A stretch of 64,000 nt of DNA from Darksidea phi (lineage: Eukaryota; Ascomycota; Dothideomycetes; Pleosporales; Lentitheciaceae). The stretch spans positions 84,797 through 148,796 of the forward strand of contig JASJFT010000111.1 of assembly GCA_030770425.1 (NCBI GenBank), read 5' to 3'. The position numbers were made by a program, and so were the translations under genes. Of this stretch, positions 10,961 through 22,364 are shown one piece after another (the first letter of the stretch is position 1; each line of letters starts with the position of its first letter). The notes under the pieces were generated by a model. That model was given only the letters and a program-made list of their open reading frames with translations. It was not told the DNA's origin and did no database searches.

Positions 10961-12685
10961 ATGTCCAGCAAGAATACTCCCGCTGGCATGCTTTGGAGCC
11001 AGCTAGGCCAGGGCGTCGAAAACCCGCCAGTGGACCCCCAGCCCACCAAGCTCACCGGACCCACCGCCAACCCGCCGATGAAGAAAGTCGGCCTAGTTCT
11101 CAAGCGCAAAGAAGATACGGCACCCAGTGCCACCTCACCATCTGGAGTGGCGAGCGGTTTCTCTCGCAACCCTACCAAGCAATTTAGCTGGGCTGATGAC
11201 TCCGACGAGGAGCCGTTCGAGCCTCAGATGTCCTCCCACTCCCAGGCACAGCGAGTCTTGGAGCAGGAGGCAGTCATCGCTAACAATGTCGCCCGCATCA
11301 GGGAGCTGGAAGGGGAGCTGGAGGCCAGGGCCAACTACATCAGCAAGCTAGAGGGAGCGCTGGACGAGAAGGAGTCTCGAATCGCCACCATGGAAGATGC
11401 CAACAAGACACAGGAGTTTGCTCTCCACCGATACATTAACGAGGTGGACGAGAAGGACCGTCACATCACGCAGCTGGAGAGCGAGATTCAGCAGAAAATC
11501 GCCCACATCCGCGAGTTGGAGCTTCGGGCTGCGGGACAGGCGGTTGAGCCTACTCCTTCTGAGCCGCTCACTCCCTCTACCGCTGTGGAGGATCCAGCTT
11601 CCGACCGGGCCGCCTCCGAGCATACACCCTCCAAGCACCATTCGCCCACCACCAGCAAGAAGATGCCCGGACTCTCTGTTGAAGAGTATCCAGCTCTCTC
11701 GCCGACCGCACCTAAGCATGCTGCCGAGACCGCTGCTCCCAAGGCTGTCAACGAGCCGGAGCCGGCCACAACTAAGACCCCAGCAAAGGCCCACAGCGTC
11801 ACTCCGGCTCCCCGTGACTCTAAAGAGCCGGTTTTTGCAACGCCCCAGACTATAAAACAAGCCGCACCTGTCCCGCCAGCCCCAGTCCTGAAGATGGGAT
11901 TGGATATGTCAAAGTGGGGCAAAAAGACAACAACACGGGTCAACTCCACAACCCGCGTGCAAGGCTACAGTGGTCCCAAGCGCAATGTCGACCCGAGCAT
12001 CGTGCCGACCATCGACCCTGGCCGCGATGTACGCAAGATGCCCCGACACGAGCGCGAGCCGCTGGGCAATGGTGGTGATGTAGAAATTAAGATGGGCAAC
12101 CAAAGCCTAGGCAAGGTTCCGAAGTACATGTTGATGCAATGCTCGTACATTGCGAACGAGCACTTCACTAAGGACCCGAAGGCGAAGTCTATCGCCTTCC
12201 CGGAGGGCTCAATGGATGTGGCGGCCGTCGGGGTGCACATTGACTGGATGCAACAGCACTGTTTCGTCAGCAAGGTCTTCAGCATCGGCTTGAACTCGGA
12301 GCATAGCGACGAGCGGAACCTGAACATCGTCCGTGCTTCTCGTGTCCTGGGTTTGAACAACACCTATGTTGGCCACTTCACTAGGCAGTACTGCGACAAG
12401 ATTCGCGATCAGGATCTATCCTATGACCTGATGAACTTGATCGCCAGCCTGGTCTACCCTAAGAACGATCCAATCTTCGATTGCCTGGCAAACAACATCG
12501 CGAATCAGCGTCATCGTGGCAACGTCACGGATCCAGAGGGCTTGAACGCTTTCCTGCAGCAGCACCCGTTCCTCGCGCACAAGGTCCAACAGATCGAGCG
12601 CCGCTATGCGTCGAACCGGAAGGCACGATGCAGGTCCCAACAGTTGCCGAATAACATGCTAACAAGTCATAGGGACATCCTTTAG
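10961..12685 (+). CDS. coiled-coil protein with C-terminal BTB-like region, unknown function
   Basis: 574 residues, no recognised family. The start at 10961 (MSSKNTPAGMLWSQLGQG) has a good context (gcaccATGt); the reading frame is open 486 nt further upstream, but that part is promoter-like and non-homologous in character. Order of parts: a Pro-rich N terminus with an FSWADDSDEEPF acidic motif (about 80-95), a coiled coil rich in ELEGELEARANYISKLEG-type heptads (about 105-190), a Pro/Ser/Ala-rich linker, then a globular C-terminal domain (about 365-560). That domain has the order of a fungal BTB/POZ-like fold (predicted core with MLMQCS, a Phe/Pro segment, VGVHIDWMQQ); this is inference. Near the end, an intron-like stretch with a perfect GCTAAC (about 12639-12673) leaves the same stop codon whether or not it is removed. 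Confidence 0.75.
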   Translation: MSSKNTPAGMLWSQLGQGVENPPVDPQPTKLTGPTANPPMKKVGLVLKRKEDTAPSATSPSGVASGFSRNPTKQFSWADDSDEEPFEPQMSSHSQAQRVLEQEAVIANNVARIRELEGELEARANYISKLEGALDEKESRIATMEDANKTQEFALHRYINEVDEKDRHITQLESEIQQKIAHIRELELRAAGQAVEPTPSEPLTPSTAVEDPASDRAASEHTPSKHHSPTTSKKMPGLSVEEYPALSPTAPKHAAETAAPKAVNEPEPATTKTPAKAHSVTPAPRDSKEPVFATPQTIKQAAPVPPAPVLKMGLDMSKWGKKTTTRVNSTTRVQGYSGPKRNVDPSIVPTIDPGRDVRKMPRHEREPLGNGGDVEIKMGNQSLGKVPKYMLMQCSYIANEHFTKDPKAKSIAFPEGSMDVAAVGVHIDWMQQHCFVSKVFSIGLNSEHSDERNLNIVRASRVLGLNNTYVGHFTRQYCDKIRDQDLSYDLMNLIASLVYPKNDPIFDCLANNIANQRHRGNVTDPEGLNAFLQQHPFLAHKVQQIERRYASNRKARCRSQQLPNNMLTSHRDIL

Positions 12686-15655
12686 GCCAGCAAGGGCTCG
12701 CGGTCTAGCGCTCCCCACTCGCGCGACGGCAGCACCCAGTGGCGCAGATGGATGCTAACCGTCAGCGAGATGACGACACCGTTGATGGGTTGAGAATGCC
12801 GTCTGATGCATTCAGAATAAGATAATCCCTAGTAGTAGGGCTTATTTTATTGTGATATGTGGCATTCGCTTCAAGAAGGGTGGTATACATCAGTAATGTG
12901 GTGAGGTGATTTACTTCCGTGTCAGTTCGGCGTTAGCTCGCTTGGGTTCAATTACGCGCCCGTTACGATCTGGACAACATTTTCATTGCGAGCTTGAGAG
13001 ATGCCACGTAATTACCCAATCGGAATGAAATACTGGGGATATCATTTTGTGTGTCCATTGGTTTGCTATATCATCAGATCTCGTGTTCGCGTTGACACTC
13101 TGTACTTCCCCGGCATGATATCACAAAACTGCCTCTTTGTCACCATTCATGAGATTTGTTTTGGCGTAATGCTGTACAACCGCACAGGGACATAACAACT
13201 AATCATTTGTACACTACAATCATCATCGCTTATTCCAAAGAATTCTTCTCAAGCTCCAAAGGGGTTTTGTCCAAAGGCATACGCATAGCGCGCATGTAGC
13301 ACCAATGCGAACCTCGAGTATGAAAAAAAAAAATGTGTCATAGTCCTACACATATCAGAGTCCTGCTTCTGCGCTTCCTTCGACGTATCTGCATGTCTGC
13401 ACCGTCTCGGTCATTCTCGAAAGAGTTCGAAAACCAAGCTATGTTATTATCACATTCATGAGCTCTCACATACGAGTCGCGACCGCAAGTTCTACGATAC
13501 GTATATAGTGCGATGTCTGTACTTCCTTGCACTGGGAAGGAAGGAATACGAGTCTTCCATAAGCCCTCTTATGTTTTGTATCAAAGATTCCGATGGAATG
13601 ACAGCATGCTCTTGCTCTTTTTCCTTCATTGTCAAAAAAAGCGCGCCCTTGGCTATGTCTTCCTGTGTTATGCCCACTACCGCGTCAACATGGAACAAGG
13701 GGTGGACCAAATGTCCGACACCTCATTGCACATTCAGTTTGTGCTCAAAGGAAGGAACAAAAACGTAGTAGAAATGACTAATGACGGTGCCTTCTGCTCT
13801 TCGAACAAAGATGTAGAACATTACATAAACGCCCGCTCTCTTCGACGTCAGTCTAGAGAGAAGGGAAAAAAGTAAGGTCTTACTATATTATACTCCTCCC
13901 CGGTTAAAAAAAAGTGTCCCAAACAGCATGCTCCATGTCTTCTTGCCTTTTGCTACAATTTTCAACCGCCGCTGATCGGCCTTATGTTCCGCTTTCGTTC
14001 AGAAAAGGCATCATTTCCACTTCTTTCCCTCTGAAAATCCTAGTGAAACTGTTATATGCTCGTTCTTTTCGCTTCTCTTCGCCCAAGAAGACGTACATGC
14101 CCTGTAATATGGTGAGAGCTCTCTTCAGTCTGAAATTACGTACGCATCATACATTGCGCATTTTCATCTCATTACTTTTTTGTATCAAAATAATTACTGC
14201 TCGGTTGGGATGTTGTACCACGGTTTCTTGACACACCAGTGCTCTCAACTCGAGAACATGGAACCTTTATGTTCTCGCTTCTCTACGTAGGCTTAGGCGT
14301 ATATCAAGTCCAACTCACTTCTACTTCCAGCATCGATATCGTCTTTGAGGAAATTGCATGCCTGATTGTCCGACAAAACTAGAGTGCAGGAACGCGTGTT
14401 TTGGTTTTATCCTCCCACTCGCGTCACCACTCAAATGCCCAGCAAGGTCTACATATTTGCTGTCAAAAAAAAAAGATCTTCACAGCCCCTACTATTCGCC
14501 CTTTCCTGTTTACTAGCGCACGTGCGTCTCAAGCTCCGCTGTCTGGCGGAGCTTTCAACTCATCTTCCCCAAAGCACTTTCGCTTAACACATGTGTTCAA
14601 AGATCTAAGCTCTTACTCGAAAGCCTGTGCCGCTTCTTGGATCAATATGAAGTACAATGAGTGCATGAAGCATTGACGTGGCGTTTGCACTTCTCAGCCT
14701 GAAGCCCTTGTGCTTCTAGGCTCATGTTGTCGCCCAGGCAGGAATTACCAACATACCGGTTCATGCTCAGTCCCCGCTGTACCGACAGCATTCTCTTTCC
14801 CCACTATGTGCAGCGTCCTTCCGCTAGCTTTCCCTCAAGACTCTTCAAAGGAAGCGATGATGCCGGAGTAACTGTTGCCACTGTGGGACCTCAAAGATGG
14901 AACCTCGCCGTTGGAAAGTCATCCTTTTCCTTACCAAAAACTTGATGCGAGATGAACTTGTCGCACGTAACTCCTCCAAACACCATCACCCCGCTAAATA
15001 GATAACCACAACGAACTTTGAGCGTCCCCGAAACCAAAGATCTCGCAGCTAAGCCTACGTATCCTGCTTTCCCCCTTCTCCTCTTCATGCTCATAAAATT
15101 TGTGAGCAATACCGCATGTCCCGTCCCCTCCTTTCCTCGTCGCAATTCGGACTAGAACCTGTAAAAGTCTCAAACTAGTTATGCATATTCGCTTTAGACT
15201 AAAACAACCCGATTTGAGTTCACTAATCCATTTCCCCCTTCTAATTCTCTCCAAACCGATCACGCTCAGACACCACACGTCCTGCTTTCACCTCTCAGAG
15301 CATTCGGAAGGTCCATCGGAATTCATGCATGTTATGTCGCGGCACCAAAATCTCCCAACTCGTCTTGATGACCTAAGCGCCTTCTCCCGCCACCACTGAT
15401 CCCCAAAAGCTTGGGTGAAAGACACGTCATGTATTCGGCGGACCTGACATCGGCCTTGATGCGTTGGCCGTACATAGTGCTTAGGCTTTGGAAAAGGTGG
15501 TCTTCAGTAAAAGCAGGTGCTCCAGCACAGGGTGGTATAGAGAGAGGCGGATGTGAGATCTGACTGAAAGAGTGGCGGAGCAAAATAATTTTTTATATGG
15601 CATCGATTGTGCTGGCAGGCGGGCGTGCATCCGTGCTAGGACGGTACCGGATGCC
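12686..15655. other. 3-kb stretch without a supported gene, pyrimidine-rich on the plus strand
   Basis: Nearly 3 kb between two convergent genes, unusually long for this window. From about 13550 to 15400 the plus strand is visibly rich in C and T (runs such as cttttcgcttctctt), with short A and T runs. ORFs on both strands stay below 121 codons and none resembles a known protein. It may hold 3' UTRs, a long non-coding RNA or an eroded element; the sequence does not decide. Confidence 0.5.
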
Positions 15656-16834
15656 CTACCGCAGGAGAGCGTTCTGCTCCTCCTTTGATATACCAAACAA
15701 GTATAATATATCCAACATACTCTTTGAATTTAGGCGTGCCGGTGCCTGCATCTGCACCTTGGGCTTCGCATGGAAAGCGACGCCTAAGCCCGCAACACCC
15801 ATCATGGGCAGGTCATTGGCGCCGTCACCCACACAAACTACCTGCTCCAGCAGTATGCCCTCCTTCTTCGAAATCTCGAGGACATGCTGACGTTTTCGCT
15901 GCGCATGTACGATCTCTCCAGTGAGCTCGCCCGTCAATGACTGGCCGTCTTCCGAGACCACAAGGTGGTTCGCAAAGGCGTAGTCCAAGCCTAGCCTCTC
16001 AGCCATCCAACCTGCTAGTGGCGTAAATCCGCCGCTTAATACTGCAGTCTTGAACCCTAGTCTTTTCAAAGCTTTGATAAGTTCTGGTACTCCTTCATTC
16101 ATCGTGATCCTTGGTTTGAGCGTATCCCAAACTGTGCTCGGCACGCCCTTCAACAACGCACACCGTGCTCTCAGGCTAGCTTCAAAGTCTAACTCGCCGT
16201 TCATAGCGGCCGCCGTGATGGCTGAGACCTGATCCTCCACTCCTATAAGCGACGCAATTTCGTCGATGACCTCTTGCTGTATCAAAGTAGAGTCCATGTC
16301 GAACACTGCTAGTCGCTTGTACCGCCGATGTATTGTGTCGGCCTGGAACACAACCTCGACGTTCCACTCTCGCTCAAATCGCGATACAGCCTCATGTCTC
16401 CTCATCGTCTCTAATGTGATAGTCGGTGCGCTCAGCAGGGGAAATTGCACCTCCACTACCTGGCAAAGCTTGTCTCTTTGTAGCCTTCTGCTTATGATCG
16501 TGTCCTCCGCCAAGCCCGGTATTATGTTCGCTAGCGTCACGAAGAAGTCTGTGAGGCAGCTCTGGCTGATGTAGGTGCCGTAGAGGTGGTCGAGCGGGTT
16601 CGGGCCGGGCGTTGGCGGCTCAAGTGGATAGTCATCGATCTTATCGGTGGGCACGGCGCCATCTTTGAGAGAGTCGAGCGACGCGGAGGGTAGATGATCG
16701 GTTGGCAAATGTGGAGACGCGTCCGGGTGCGGGAAGAAGTGCGGCGTGTCTGCTTTGTAGAAGAGCGTGGCGACTAGGTGGGTCGTAGCTAGGTCAAGGG
16801 ACGGATGGTTGCCCCGGAAGGCCATGGCGGACAA
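15656..16834 (-). CDS. SER2: phosphoserine phosphatase
   Basis: Last step of serine biosynthesis: hydrolyses phosphoserine to serine, in the cytosol. HAD-superfamily motif I, FDMDSTL, places the catalytic Asp at 179 and the acid Asp at 181; motif II is in VLSGGF, and motif IV is GDGANDLPMMGVAGLGVAFHAKP, all as in SerB. The segment VIDEIASLIGVEDQVSAIT with the QQEVIDE cap region is typical of SerB/SER2. Length is 392 residues, longer than yeast Ser2, because of a 170-residue N-terminal region of the kind found in filamentous fungi. No introns. Start 16834, with a second Met three codons later. It is transcribed away from the dehydrogenase at 17059, sharing a 224-bp spacer. Confidence 0.95.
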   Translation of the reverse strand: MSAMAFRGNHPSLDLATTHLVATLFYKADTPHFFPHPDASPHLPTDHLPSASLDSLKDGAVPTDKIDDYPLEPPTPGPNPLDHLYGTYISQSCLTDFFVTLANIIPGLAEDTIISRRLQRDKLCQVVEVQFPLLSAPTITLETMRRHEAVSRFEREWNVEVVFQADTIHRRYKRLAVFDMDSTLIQQEVIDEIASLIGVEDQVSAITAAAMNGELDFEASLRARCALLKGVPSTVWDTLKPRITMNEGVPELIKALKRLGFKTAVLSGGFTPLAGWMAERLGLDYAFANHLVVSEDGQSLTGELTGEIVHAQRKRQHVLEISKKEGILLEQVVCVGDGANDLPMMGVAGLGVAFHAKPKVQMQAPARLNSKSMLDILYLFGISKEEQNALLR

Positions 16835-17058
16835 GAAAAGATCAAACGTGCGTCAGGTATGAGTGTGTAGCAATTGAAATCAATTGCAATGCGCGACGTT
16901 AGACTCGTAGTTTACGCGAAGTGGGGGGCCTCGGCGGGGCAGAGAACCGCAGGCCCGGAGGCATCAAAGATAGCCAAGCCGCTAGATCCAGCGCAGATGC
17001 ATTATGGCAGCTGAAAGCCTCACATCTTTCGAAGGCATAATCATCTCGACTCACCTCA
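16835..17058. promoter_or_regulatory. short divergent promoter between SER2 and the SDR gene
   Basis: Only 224 bp separate the two start codons, which point away from each other, so both promoters must lie here or overlap. It contains a caattgaaatcaattgcaat stretch with an imperfect inverted repeat (CAATTGaaatCAATTG, near 16869-16884). Confidence 0.55.
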
Positions 17059-18153
17059 ATGGCATCCGCTACCGCCCAGGGACTGATGACTGCCATCCGG
17101 CAGTCACCGCCAATTGACCTTGGCGTTCCTTATGAAGCGGCCTGGGTCAGGGATAAGGTGATTCTCATTACTGGAGGAGCAAGCGGCTTTGGGGCCGGCT
17201 TCGTGCGGCATTGGGCCAGGAATGGGGCAACCGTCATCATGGGAGACGTCAATGTTCGGAAAGGCGATGCTCTCGCGCGCGAGGTGCAGAAAGAGACGGG
17301 CAGGAAAAGCGTCCACTTCGTCCACTGCAACGTGACGGACTGGCAATCCCAGGTCAATCTCTTCAAGGAAGCCGTCAAACTGAGTCCTCATGGCGGATTG
17401 GACACGGTAGTCGCCAATGCTGGTATCGCCAAGGCGGACATCGTGCAGAAGCCCGGCGATATGAGCGTCGCAGAGCCGCCAAAGCCCAATTTCGACATCA
17501 ACGAGGTCAACTGGACTGGTGTGCTATACACCACACACCTGGCGTACTATTGGCTTCCCCGAAATCCAGGTTCCAAAGCTTGTAGCCTTGACTCTGAGCC
17601 GGGCAAGCAAAGTCGAGATAGGCATCTCCTGCTCCTCGGATCTATAGCATCGCTCGCGCCCATTGCGGTTCAACCGCAGTACTGCGCGACCAAACACGCT
17701 GTTCTCGGCCTCTTTCGGTCCCTGCGCATGAGCTCGCACATGGAAGGCGTCCGCGTCAACCTCCTCTGTCCGTATTTTATCGATACACCTATCGTGACGC
17801 CCGGAGCTAGAGTCTTACTAGCCGGAGGAGCACTGGGCAGAGTAGAAGACGTGGTCGACGCTGGAACGCGGTTCGTCGCCGACTCACGAATCCTTGGCCG
17901 GAGTCTAGTAGTTGGACCAAAGCTCCATGTCAAACAGAGTGAGAGCGGGCAATGGCAGCTGGTCGAGGACGGCACTGAAGGCAGCACAGAAACGGCACTA
18001 TGGGAGCCGTGTGCGGATGATTGGGAAGACACGGAGGCGTTCAATCGCGGCTTCGTGAAGATTTTGAATGGCGTACAGACAGCACGCGGCTGGGCCGGGT
18101 GGGCGGTGGACATGGTGAAGGCTGTAGGGAATGCGCTTGGGCTCGTCCGATGA
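17059..18153 (+). CDS. short-chain dehydrogenase/reductase
   Basis: NAD(P)-dependent oxidoreductase of the classical SDR fold, 364 residues, no introns. Visible motifs: the Rossmann glycine motif TGGASGFG (38-45), NAG (120-122), Ser in GSIAS (about 195) and the catalytic Tyr-x3-Lys as YCATK (208-212). A GD at about 62-63 after the second strand suggests an acidic coenzyme-binding residue and hence NAD preference, as in 15-hydroxyprostaglandin-dehydrogenase-like members. After the core there is a C-terminal extension of about 100 residues ending in a hydrophobic amphipathic segment (WAGWAVDMVKAVGNALGLV), which might touch a membrane. Start at 17059 is the first Met. The substrate is unknown. 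Confidence 0.9.
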   Translation: MASATAQGLMTAIRQSPPIDLGVPYEAAWVRDKVILITGGASGFGAGFVRHWARNGATVIMGDVNVRKGDALAREVQKETGRKSVHFVHCNVTDWQSQVNLFKEAVKLSPHGGLDTVVANAGIAKADIVQKPGDMSVAEPPKPNFDINEVNWTGVLYTTHLAYYWLPRNPGSKACSLDSEPGKQSRDRHLLLLGSIASLAPIAVQPQYCATKHAVLGLFRSLRMSSHMEGVRVNLLCPYFIDTPIVTPGARVLLAGGALGRVEDVVDAGTRFVADSRILGRSLVVGPKLHVKQSESGQWQLVEDGTEGSTETALWEPCADDWEDTEAFNRGFVKILNGVQTARGWAGWAVDMVKAVGNALGLVR

Positions 18154-18611
18154 GTGCCGGCAGCGCGAGATGTCGCGGCGCATCAAAACCGCATCCTTTC
18201 TTCTTGTGCTGTTCTGTCTAGCCGATATGTTTTGGGGGAGATTCATCAATATCAGCGGATGGCTGCCGCATCCCCGAGGACGGCTCACGCTGCCGCCCGA
18301 AGAGGGCAATTAAGCGAATAACGTCGATCACAAATATGCCGCGGCGGCGGGAACTAGCACCAGCTTGGAACGGTACCTGGGCAGTGACGCCACATACTCT
18401 GCCCTCGCGCGTCAACATAAACTCATTCCATTCTTCCCGCGCTTCGCTGTTGCTGCGTGTTTGCAACCGCCCGTTTACAAGTCACTACAGTCACGCAGTC
18501 ATTGTATATACCATCAGCAGGGGCATCGCTCCTCGGCCCACCACTTGAGCCGCGCAACCCGCGCAGGAAACACAACACCGCCGCTGCCAACGTTCGGATC
18601 ACCTCGGCGCC
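18154..18611. other. intergenic, promoter of the glucosyltransferase gene
   Basis: 458 bp between two co-directional genes. No further gene seen; it should hold the 3' end of the SDR gene and the promoter of the next one. Confidence 0.5.
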
Positions 18612-21600
18612 ATGGATGACGACAGCCATGGACAGTCTCCACCTCTCCCCACAGCCGTGCTTCTGCACGAACCAAAGTTCCCTTACCCAGATCTCTCCGA
18701 AAAGATGCACACCACAGACTTCGCCAAAAATGGCGTCAGCAAACCCCCTATATCCTCGCTATCGAGAACAACAAGCGAACCTTCATCGACCCCGCGTCCC
18801 TCGATGCAAAAGTCCGCGACTGAACGTCCACAGCCGTCGGCGAGGAGGTCGCTGTTGGGAAGAAAACGAGCTGGTACTGCGGACAAGGTGCCACGGTTGA
18901 ACCGTCAGGCAACTTTGACATTTGATCCATTCTCTTCCGACTCGAGCTCGTCGGACTCTGATTCGGATGATGAGCCCACAAGTCGTCCCGCAGGCGTGGA
19001 TGGTGAGGGCGCGAACACGCAAAGAAAGCCACACGCAAAGCGTAAACGGCTAAAATCAAGTGGAGCGCCGTTCTCCCGGTTCAAGATGACGAACGAACAT
19101 TTTAATACCAAAGGTAGAGTTTCAAGGCAAGACGGGCGGCTGAAGCTGTCCATCAACGAGGCGGTGAACAGCGGCTACTTTGCAAAGACGCTGGGCGCGG
19201 GCCTGAAGAAGCATTTCAAGGGTGCCGATGGTCTGGATGAGGATACAGAGTGGGAAAGGATCGCACCCGAGGATGACTGCATGGAAGATCCTGCCCGGCG
19301 CGTACGTCTGAATATCGTCGTCATCGTCATTGGCTCCCGCGGCGACATCCAGCCTTTTCTGCGGATAGGCAATATCTTGAAGGAAGACTATGGTCATCGC
19401 GTGCGCATAGCCACGCACCCCGCGTTCAAGGAGTTTGTGGAGAAAAACTCCAAACTCGAGTTCTTCTCCATCGGCGGTGATCCGTCAGAGCTCATGGCCT
19501 TCATGGTGAAGAACCCCGGTCTAATCCCAAACCTAGAGACGGTGAGGGAAGGTGAAATCGGTAGGCGCCGAGCGGCGATGTCGGAGATGTTTGAAGGCAT
19601 GTGGCGCGCCTGTGTCAATTCGACAGATGACGAGACAGACAATGCGAATCTTAAGTTGTGTAAGTTCACCGTAGCCGTTCCTTGCGGTGAGACTAACCAT
19701 TCCAGTGGGCAATAAATTTCCATTCGTATGCGATGCTATCATCGCCAATCCTCCGAGCTTCGCACCACCCCATATCGCGGAGCGGTTGGGTGTACCGTTG
19801 CACATGATGTTCACGTAGGCATAATTCAACAGGATTGGAATGGCACATTTGCTAACACATGATAGCTTCCCATACTCACCCACTACGCAGTTTCCGCACC
19901 CTCTTGCGAACATCAAAGCCAGCAACGTCGACACCAAATATGTCAACTTCATGAGCTACCCTCTGGTAGAGATGATGACATGGCAGGGTCTAGGCGACTT
20001 AATCAACCGTTTCAGAGTTAAGACATTGTGTCTTGAGGAAGTGTCGACGCTTTGGGCTCCCGGTCAACTCTACCGACTGAAGGTGCCATATACATATATG
20101 GTAAGTTCGTGCCGACCCGGCCATGCGACCTTGCTAACGACGCCCAGTGGTCGCCAGGACTCGTCCCCAAACCGAAAGATTGGGGTGCCGAGATCGATAT
20201 ATCCGGCTTCGTCTTCTTCGATCTCGCTTCCTCCTTCAAGCCTCCTGAAGACCTAGTAAGGTTTCTCGACAACGGCCCGCCACCTGTCTACATCGGTTTT
20301 GGATCCATCGTCGTCGATGATCCAGATGAGTTCACCAAGCTTATCTACAGGGCTGTGGAAATCGCCGGTGTGCGTGCACTCGTCTCAAAAGGGTGGGGAG
20401 GCTTTGGTAGCAATGACAATGCACCTGACAACGTCTTCATGCTAGAAAATACTCCCCACGATTGGCTGTTCCCGAAAGTATCAGCAGTTGTGCATCATGG
20501 AGGTGCAGGCACGACTGCGGCTGGACTCAAGTGTGGGAAGCCGACCATGATTGTACCGTTCTTCGGTGATCAGCCATTCTGGGGTGCCATGGTGTCAAAG
20601 GCAAGGGCTGGTGCTCACGAATGCATACCGTACAAGAAGCTCACCGCAGAGCGATTGGCGGAAGGTATCAAGCAGTGCCTCACTGACGAAGCCAAGAAGA
20701 ATGCGCAGAAGATTGCAGATAGCATCGCAAAGGAAGGAGATGGTGCTTTAAATGCCGTCCGATCGTTCCATCGAAGTTTGCCATTAAGAGATACCGACAG
20801 CATGCGCTGCCCGCTCCTCCCGAATTACGCGGCGGCTTGGCGACTGAAGAATACTTCGTTACGCCTCTCTCCGATCGCCGCAGAGCTCCTAGTTGAATGG
20901 AAGAAAATCAAGTGGAATGATCTACGGCTAATCAGGCATTACGAGTGGAATGACTTCGGAGGCCCTGGGGAACCAGTGACCGGTGCATGGGGCGCCATCG
21001 CTGGTACGGTGTCGGATGTGGCGACTGGCGTGGGGCTGATGCCAGTAAAGATGGTGCGGAGCGTGAAGAAGAGGGAGAAGTACTACTCGAAGAAACGCAG
21101 GATCAAAAAGAGGGAGAAGCATAAGCAAGAGACGTTGGGAAAGGCGAAGAAGGGCATACCGAATGCAACAACTCAAGGAACGACGAATAATAATGCAGAG
21201 AAGCAGCAACAGAACGGAAGATCCCAAGCTCCCTCACGTGTAGAGACCACGCTATCACAGCTCTCCGAGCCAGACGAATATCTAGCTGAAGAACTCGCTC
21301 ACGAAGCCGGGCATGGTTTCAAGAAAACGGGCACGGCTATCCTTAGATCGCCCTTGAACTTCACGCTCGCAATAACACAAGGTTTCCACAATGCGCCACG
21401 TTTGTACGGCGACGAGACGGTTCGCCGTCCACCACGTATCACGGGCTTCCACTCTGGGCTTCGCGCCGGCCGCGATGAATTCATATACGGCATGCGCGAT
21501 GGCGTTACGGGACTATGGATGCAACCATACCGCGGCGCCAAAGATCACGGTGCGCTAGGCTTTGTGCGTGGAATCGGCTTCGGCGTGGGTGGTTTCGTCC

Positions 21601-22364
21601 TGAAAAGCATTGCAGCCTCTCTCGGCCCTGGTGCGTATTTCATGAAGGGGCTTGATGAGGAATACCTAAAGAAATACCAACCGACCAGTTTCCTCCGCCG
21701 TGCACGCATCATGCAAGGCCGCAAGGAAGTTGATGAACTTACGCACCCCACTGGACTTGACGACTCAGACCACGTAGAAGAACGGGAGCAGAGGAAACGT
21801 GATATTGAGAAGGAGGTCAGTCAGAAGTGGGAGGCTATACAGCCCCAACTCAAAGAGGAGAGAAAGCAAAGTAAGACGGGTGTCCGCGCTGCGCTACTCG
21901 GCTACTCCAAATATAATGAGGGGAAGAGAGTACCACTGAAGTCTGAAAGGCCCGGTACAGCATCAACGGCCATAAGCGCCAACCCTGCAAACTCGAACGG
22001 ACAACACCAGCCGAAGCATGCGAGTTCTACGCCTATTAATCAAGCGGAAACCCTCCAGAAAGCCAACGGTAATGGTAATTTGAACGGTAATGGCCCCTTA
22101 AGAAGTGGGTCAGCGCCACCGAAAGCTACACAGTGGAAAGAGAAGGGTGCGAAAAAGAAGCATCAGTTGGATACTGCGGCACCACCGGAGAATGAGGCAG
22201 TCAGAGAGGAAGCGATTGCGAGGAATGGAGTGCCAAATGTTTTCCAGGCGAGTTTGCGGGGGAACGGTCATGCTATCGGGGGCAGAAAGGGAAAGACACA
22301 AGCGGATGGCTTTAAAGAGACGAATAAAGAGTTACGAGAGATGATAAAGGTTAGGAGTGCCTGA
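18612..22364 (+). CDS. sterol glucosyltransferase-like protein (GT1/UGT80 type) with VPS13-like C-terminal region
   Basis: Predicted UDP-glucose:sterol glucosyltransferase. Exons 18612-19659, 19706-19814, 19866-20100 and 20148-22364 stay in frame and give 1202 residues. The order is: a Ser/Asp-rich disordered N terminus (about 1-190), an N-terminal Rossmann half starting [15 protein letters not shown], and the UDP-binding half with [14 protein letters not shown]-like [18 protein letters not shown] and GAGTTAAGL (HHGGAGTT near 579). These are hallmarks of the sterol glucosyltransferase group. The GRAM/PH domains of yeast Atg26 are absent. Past 750 come a Lys-rich linker, then about 845-985 a Gly-rich region ([30 protein letters not shown]) that resembles the C-terminal segment of VPS13/ATG2 proteins, then a disordered Asn/Lys tail. 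The tail match is by eye. Confidence 0.9.
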
